Shown: in pieces, positions 5,295-5,363 of the stretch
Layout: every line of letters starts with the position of its first letter
Position numbering within the stretch: position 1 is the first letter of the stretch
NCBI GenBank assembly: GCA_947587565.1
Contig: CANPYA010000084.1
Coordinates: 1-5,363 of the forward strand
Direction: 5' to 3'
Source: an uncultured Bacilli bacterium
GTDB lineage: Bacteria; Bacillota_I; Bacilli_A; RF39; UBA660
DNA length: 5,363 bases
The notes under the pieces: generated by a model
Databases searched by the model: none
Told to the model about the DNA's origin: nothing
Seen by the model: the letters and a program-made list of their open reading frames with translations, nothing else
Position numbers and translations under genes: made by a program

Positions 5295-5322
5295 TTGACT
5301 GGGGGGGGTAATATTTTATAAT
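5295..5322 (+). promoter_or_regulatory. Second G-run promoter, facing out of the window
   Basis: TTGACT (5295-5300) and TATAAT (5317-5322) are separated by 16 bases, the first 8 of which are G (5301-5308). The 12 bases TTTATAATAAAA around the -10 box (5315-5326) are identical to 3861-3872. Outside the G-run the spacer again has exactly 8 bases. The driven gene is not in the window; by analogy it may be another exported protein of the same family. Confidence 0.7.
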
Positions 5323-5323
5323 A

Positions 5324-5356
5324 AAAACAGAATAGGTAGAGAACTTATTCTGTTTT
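5324..5356 (+). other. Perfect inverted repeat at the start of the second cassette
   Basis: AAAACAGAATA (5324-5334) is the exact reverse complement of 5346-5356. Three more pairs (G-U, G-C, U-A) extend the stem to 14 bp with loop AGAGA (5338-5342). It starts at the predicted transcription start of the second G-run promoter. Bounded by A-runs on the left and T on the right, it could also be a bidirectional terminator for the 446-aa gene or for a gene beyond the window on the other strand. Its ATAGGTAGA ... CTTAT content matches ATAGGATAGA ... CTTAT at 3875-3897, which favours a part of the cassette. Confidence 0.6.
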
Positions 5357-5363
5357 AAATTGA

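Noticed and set aside
1..5363. CRISPR array, tRNA, rRNA, insertion sequence
   Set aside because: No regularly spaced repeats, no tRNA cloverleaf, no rRNA-like stretch and no transposase or terminal inverted repeats were seen on either strand.

Overview
The window reads as a chromosomal stretch of an AT-rich, low-GC Gram-positive bacterium (Bacillota). The intergenic regions are almost pure A/T, Shine-Dalgarno sites are strong AGGAGG types, and GTG and TTG starts occur. Ribosomal-protein leaders are of Firmicute style. The last protein (446 aa) has a look I associate with exported proteins of uncultured, Mollicutes-like gut Bacilli (the RF39-type lineages); that placement is from recall and is not proven. 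All Trp codons I checked are TGG, and all six genes stop with TAA or TAG, so the window does not show whether TGA is a stop.

Layout. (1) 28-1159, minus strand: a gene for a membrane-anchored extracellular protein with Ig-like beta-sandwich modules, followed by its own terminator. (2) 1160-1398: divergent intergenic region with a promoter and an L1-type autoregulatory mRNA leader for rplK. (3) 1399-3797, plus strand: the ribosomal stalk cluster rplK-rplA-rplJ-rplL (L11, L1, L10, L7/L12). A second promoter and a complete L10-leader attenuator lie between rplA and rplJ, and a strong terminator follows rplL. (4) 3842-5236: a stand-alone gene for a membrane-anchored, Cys- and aromatic-rich exported protein. 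(5) 5295-5363: a second copy of the regulatory cassette that precedes gene (4), facing out of the window.

How it works together. The ribosomal genes form two transcription units under two separate feedback loops. Free L1 should bind the rplK leader, and free L10-(L12)n should bind the rplJ leader and favour the terminator in front of rplJ. The usual neighbours secE/nusG (upstream) and rpoB/rpoC (downstream) are absent; genes for surface-exposed proteins flank the cluster instead.

The most interesting signal is a recurrent promoter cassette at 3842-3899 and 5295-5356. Each copy has TTGAC, a run of 7 or 8 G, an identical 12-base -10 block, and an inverted repeat at the predicted transcription start. 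Outside the G-run both spacers contain exactly 8 bases, so both promoters would reach the optimal 17-base spacing with nine G. This suggests slipped-strand (phase-variable) promoters controlling a family of surface proteins. That is inference and could be tested on read-level G-run length variation.
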